A stretch of 64,000 nucleotides of DNA, from positions 1,039,623-1,103,622 of the forward strand of contig VXBM01000142.1 in the NCBI GenBank assembly GCA_013400155.1. The letters are read 5' to 3'. The position numbers and the translations under genes are program-made. Under the pieces are notes generated by a model. That model did not search any database and was not told where the DNA came from. It saw only the letters and a list, made by a program, of their open reading frames with translations. Below are positions 60,306-64,000 of the stretch, piece by piece; position 1 is the stretch's first letter, and every line of letters begins with the position of its first letter. This DNA comes from Helopsaltes ochotensis (taxonomy: Eukaryota; Chordata; Aves; Passeriformes; Locustellidae).

Positions 60306-63300
60306 AGCTGGCAGATCCCTTGGCATCAGTGCTCAGAGTGTGTGAGGGTGGGGAATCCAAAGGAAGCCTTGTCCTAAGCCAGGGTGTCTGGGATGCAGGC
60401 AGCAGGTTGTGGGATCATCCCAGATTGCATTGAAAAACCTGTGAAGGTGCAGAATGCCAGCACCCTGAGATCAGCGCAATGAGCCTTGGTTCATGCTTAA
60501 ATCTGGTGAACTAAACTGCAGAAAATGAAACCAATTTAGGAAATTATAAGGCAGAAATAAGTTTTTTTACTCATTATAGGTGCCAGATGTGCCTGTATGG
60601 TAAATGTAAGCTATTCTGCAGAAGGGCTTGTCTGTATGTTTTAGGTACCAACAGATCTTTTTCCAGATGTGTTCTCCTAAAATTATTTCAGATTCAAAAT
60701 CAGTTTTTCTTGTTGCATTTCCTGCAGTGCCAAGCCGGATCTTCAAATATGAATCTAACATAACTGACCTGACATCAAAATAAGCATATCCAAAGGATTT
60801 TAGAATGCTCTACATCAGCATCTTCATATAAAATAGAAAATCAAGAAATTGTTTCTTCACTATGGCTAGGAAAACCAGGACAAAAACCTACCATTTATTC
60901 TAATAAGGGATTTCTGGCTGCAGGTGTTATTTCAGGGTCCTGAACAGTATTTGCTCTGTGTATGTGATCAGAGCTGCTAAAGAAGGAAATCTTCAGGGAG
61001 GATGGGTGAGAGAAGGATATAAATATTTCAGTAGTAAAGGTTTCCCCCCAACACATTTTGCCTTGCTTCCAAACCGGTGGCTGTTTGCAGTTGCCAAAAC
61101 CTTTGAACTTCTTGTGGGAGAAGGAGACCATTCCAGCAGGAGTGCTGAGGGGTGTCACGGGTGTGCTTTGCCTGTCCCTGTACTATCAAGTCCCTGGAGA
61201 CTCTCCTTGTCACCCTCAGGCTGCAGAAAATCATTGACCTCAGGCTAAATAAAAAAAAAAAAAAAAAAAAAAAAAGAAAGAAAGACAAGGAAATGATGAA
61301 GAGGCTCAGTGCTGCACATTGTCATATCCAGCCTTTACTGCCTGCAACCAGGGGCTGGAGCCAAGCCCCTAGGCTCACACAGGGTGCCTTGGGAGAGCTG
61401 GGATCCAAACTTGCCCTATGCCAGTAGCCCCTCAAAAGCAGCTGGAGACTGCTTTTGCATTTTGATTTGATTTTGATTTTATGGGCTGGACTTCTTCAGT
61501 TCAGGCTTCATATCCTCAACCATCACTGCGAGGTGAGGACCCACAGTGGTGTCTTCAAACAATTTTGAAAAGCAGCAGGAGAAGCTGCTCCCTTGCTTTG
61601 ATGGGATGGTGAGAGGAGCCTGTGCTGGGTTTGGGTGTCTTTTCTGCGAATGGGCAGAAAATAATGTGATTCTCCTCCTGATTGAAGGAGAATTTGACTT
61701 AAAAGAAAAAAAGACTTAAAATTCACATTGTAATTGGACCTACATCCTCCCTGCCAAATGCTCCAGGCACCAGGATTAGCTTTATACTGCTCACATTTTA
61801 CTATCTCGTGAATCTTTCATACATCTGGACAGAGCTAAATCTTGCTGATAAGGGATGGATGTTGCTCCCACTCGAAGGCATCCTACAGTTTCCTCAGGGA
61901 GTCCTAGCACCAGGTGTAGTGTATGCCAGGGGAGGCAATAGCCCCATCCCTCTTTTTCAAAAGAAATGCAGATTGCCATTACATTTCTGCCAGAAGCCCA
62001 GTCGTGGATAGCTGGTAAATGCCAGACTCTACTGCTGCATTTTGGTTCGACATTGCTGGAAAATAAACAACACTTGCCAGCTTCCAAGATCACAGCACTT
62101 TGCTCACCTGCAGGGCCAAATCACAACTCTCCTGAGAAACTGAGGCTCTAAACCTGCCTCAGCTGCTTTCAGGATAGGGGGTTTTCGACAAATTTGACCC
62201 CATGTGCATTTTACCATTGTCTTCCCCACCCAACCACCCCCTAGGGAAGCAGCATTTATGTGCCACAGTGGTTTCAGGCCAGATATTCCAGGGATCTGAA
62301 CAATAATTAACTTATAAACTCCTGGGGCAGCAGATCACGAGCTCCAGCACTTACTGGGGGTGATGTGGGGAAGCATAGGCAGAACAGGGGGTGATCACCC
62401 AGGCGCTACCCAGGGTTGTGTGGCCCAAGATCTGACAGCAACTGAGCACTTTTCCAGACAAGAGATTGAAAGATTGAACTTTGCAAGGCCTCGCAAAATG
62501 TTTTAGGTACCCCCCAATTAGAAGCACTTTCTCACATACCAGCATCCGCATCTCTTGCAGAAAGTTTTGTAATGAAATTTTTTTTTAATATATTTTCAGC
62601 TGTAAACAGCAGAAAACCCCCTTCAGGCACTTCACTAGACCTTTTATCCGCACGCAGGAAAAAGAATTGATTGATTTTGAAGTTAAACGTTGGCATCTGC
62701 TGTTATTCAAAACCAGGACCTTGGATACACTCATCCGCCATGCTTTCAGCTCAGCCACCAGTGTGCTGCAAATGAAGACAAGCTGTTGTCAAATGAGAAA
62801 TGCAAAATAGTCAATCTGTTTGTCTGTTTAATGTAACTGGGAACATAAGCTGCTAAAAATGCTACCATTCTGCACTGTCAGATGGGAGACACTCTCCAAC
62901 AAACGAAAGCCTAATGACCCATTTTACTCAGGCGCTCTGGAGTTCCTCCTAATGGTATTTTCCATATGCACTTCAACATGCTTTTAACTGAAACTGCAAA
63001 TGGTACTATTTTCTATCTAACACAAGCGTGTAATCTGTGTAGCATATTTTTTTTTTTTCCTCTGGCACCATGAAGGAATGCTGATGTTCAAGGCGTCTTG
63101 AAACAGTGAGCATATTGCTCAAGCATCTGATGCTCATCTTCTCTTTACACCTGTCATTGTACTGTATTAAAGGAAAAAAATCAAGTCATTAACCATGATA
63201 GATATGTTTTTAATAAGAAAGTGTTGCGCCTCACCAGGCAGATAAATAGCAAGTCTTAAGATATCTTCAGAGCCCAAGCATACAATTACAGAATAAAGTT

Positions 63301-64000
63301 AAATATGCTGGGGACTCTTCAAAGACTGCTATAACTTGTAAAGATTAGGTCTCTATCAATTACCCAAGCTGCATTCCTTCAAGAATTTTCTAGCATTAAA
63401 ATCGCTAATTTGACTTTTCCTCGGAAAGTTCCCTATTCCCCACAGATAATTATGTGTGAAATGTTGCCTAAACAAAACTGTGATTTGGCCAAGGAAACAA
63501 GCGCGGTCCATTTTCAAGTCAAAAAAAGGAATGAAAATAATGCTGCCATTGCCAGAGCGGGGCAGGAAGAAACTCTGGAGATCATGGTTATTTTGTTAAA
63601 TATTCTTGAGGTTTGTATAGTAAGAATTTCATGGCTCTGATTTCAAATCCCACAGAACCGAGGGGTTTTTTGGCAAAAAGCTGTAGCTTTAGCCTCTCTT
63701 CCGAGGCAGGCTGATAGCAGGCCGTCAGTGCTTGATTTGCTTTCTCCTGACAAAGCACCACAATCTGTTGGCATCCTTGCGGGGTGTGCTCCTTTAAGCC
63801 ATTACAGTCTCAGACCCAGCTTTATCTCCACCCCTGCTGTTATCACATTGATATGTTTGTTAATTATTGACACCAGAAATGCTCAGTCATAGACTGCAGA
63901 TCCCTGGAACAGCCCTGCTGCGCCCTCAGGGTGCTGCCATCACTGATTAGCAAACCCCCCAAAAGCACGGAATATCTTCAGGCTCTCCCTTTTTCCCCCA
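60306..64000. other. Intergenic sequence without a recognised gene
   Basis: No recognised gene. It holds an A25 run at 61251-61275 followed by GAAAGAAAG, and a 12-base palindrome GGGTGATCACCC at 62389. The segment 62580-63640 is AT-rich, unique-looking and CpG-poor and could be conserved regulatory DNA. The short frame at 63410-63640 has no family motif. Confidence 0.45.
61251..61275 (+). repeat. Poly(A) run, 25 bases, then GAAAGAAAG
   Basis: A25 preceded by GGCTAAAT and followed by GAAAGAAAG; a short simple repeat, possibly an old retroposon tail. Confidence 0.9.

Noticed and set aside
62389..62400. 12-base palindrome GGGTGATCACCC
   Set aside because: Six-base arms are expected by chance many times in 64 kb; no supporting context.

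Overview
This window looks like the nuclear genome of a bird. Several 3'-anchored fragments end in the degenerate TTCTATGATTCTGTGA-type tail that is characteristic of avian CR1 LINEs. The only protein I recognise is WWOX, the WW-domain short-chain oxidoreductase of the FRA16D fragile locus. Whether the bird is a songbird or another order cannot be settled by eye. No prokaryotic feature, CRISPR array, rRNA, tRNA or viral gene is supported.

Layout. Positions 1-29766 are read as the 3' part of the last intron of WWOX, on the + strand. The intron holds CR1 fragments at 19883, 25050 and 26970, an ancient amniote SINE/LINE tail at 23003, a 176-base poly(A) run with one N at 19295, an AT-alternating patch at 21429 and a CpG-enriched patch at 7356-7830. 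Positions 29767-29955 are the last coding exon of WWOX (62 codons plus TAG). It is very GC-rich inside AT-rich surroundings and sits behind a T22 splice-acceptor tract. A GC-only inverted repeat lies 29 bases past the stop codon. The 3' UTR probably ends near 30860, after AATAAA at 30834.

Positions 30861-64000 are mostly non-coding. By synteny with other amniotes this should be the start of the WWOX-MAF interval; MAF itself is not present. It contains CR1 fragments (48495, 55820, 60244), poly(A) runs (31537, 45757, 61251), a 69-base tandem duplication (35942), a CpG-island-like block (36721-37215) beside a long AT-rich stretch, and a perfect 12+1+12 palindrome (50328).

The most interesting lead is on the minus strand at 41845-42040. 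It is a 196-base open segment bounded by a strong splice acceptor and a consensus GAG|GTAAGT donor, encoding a coiled-coil-like 65-residue peptide I cannot assign to a family. A second acceptor-bounded frame ending in TAA lies at 45241-45398 on the same strand. These could be exons of an undescribed gene convergent with WWOX, or chance; transcript data would decide. Most other open frames of 60-220 codons look like chance frames.
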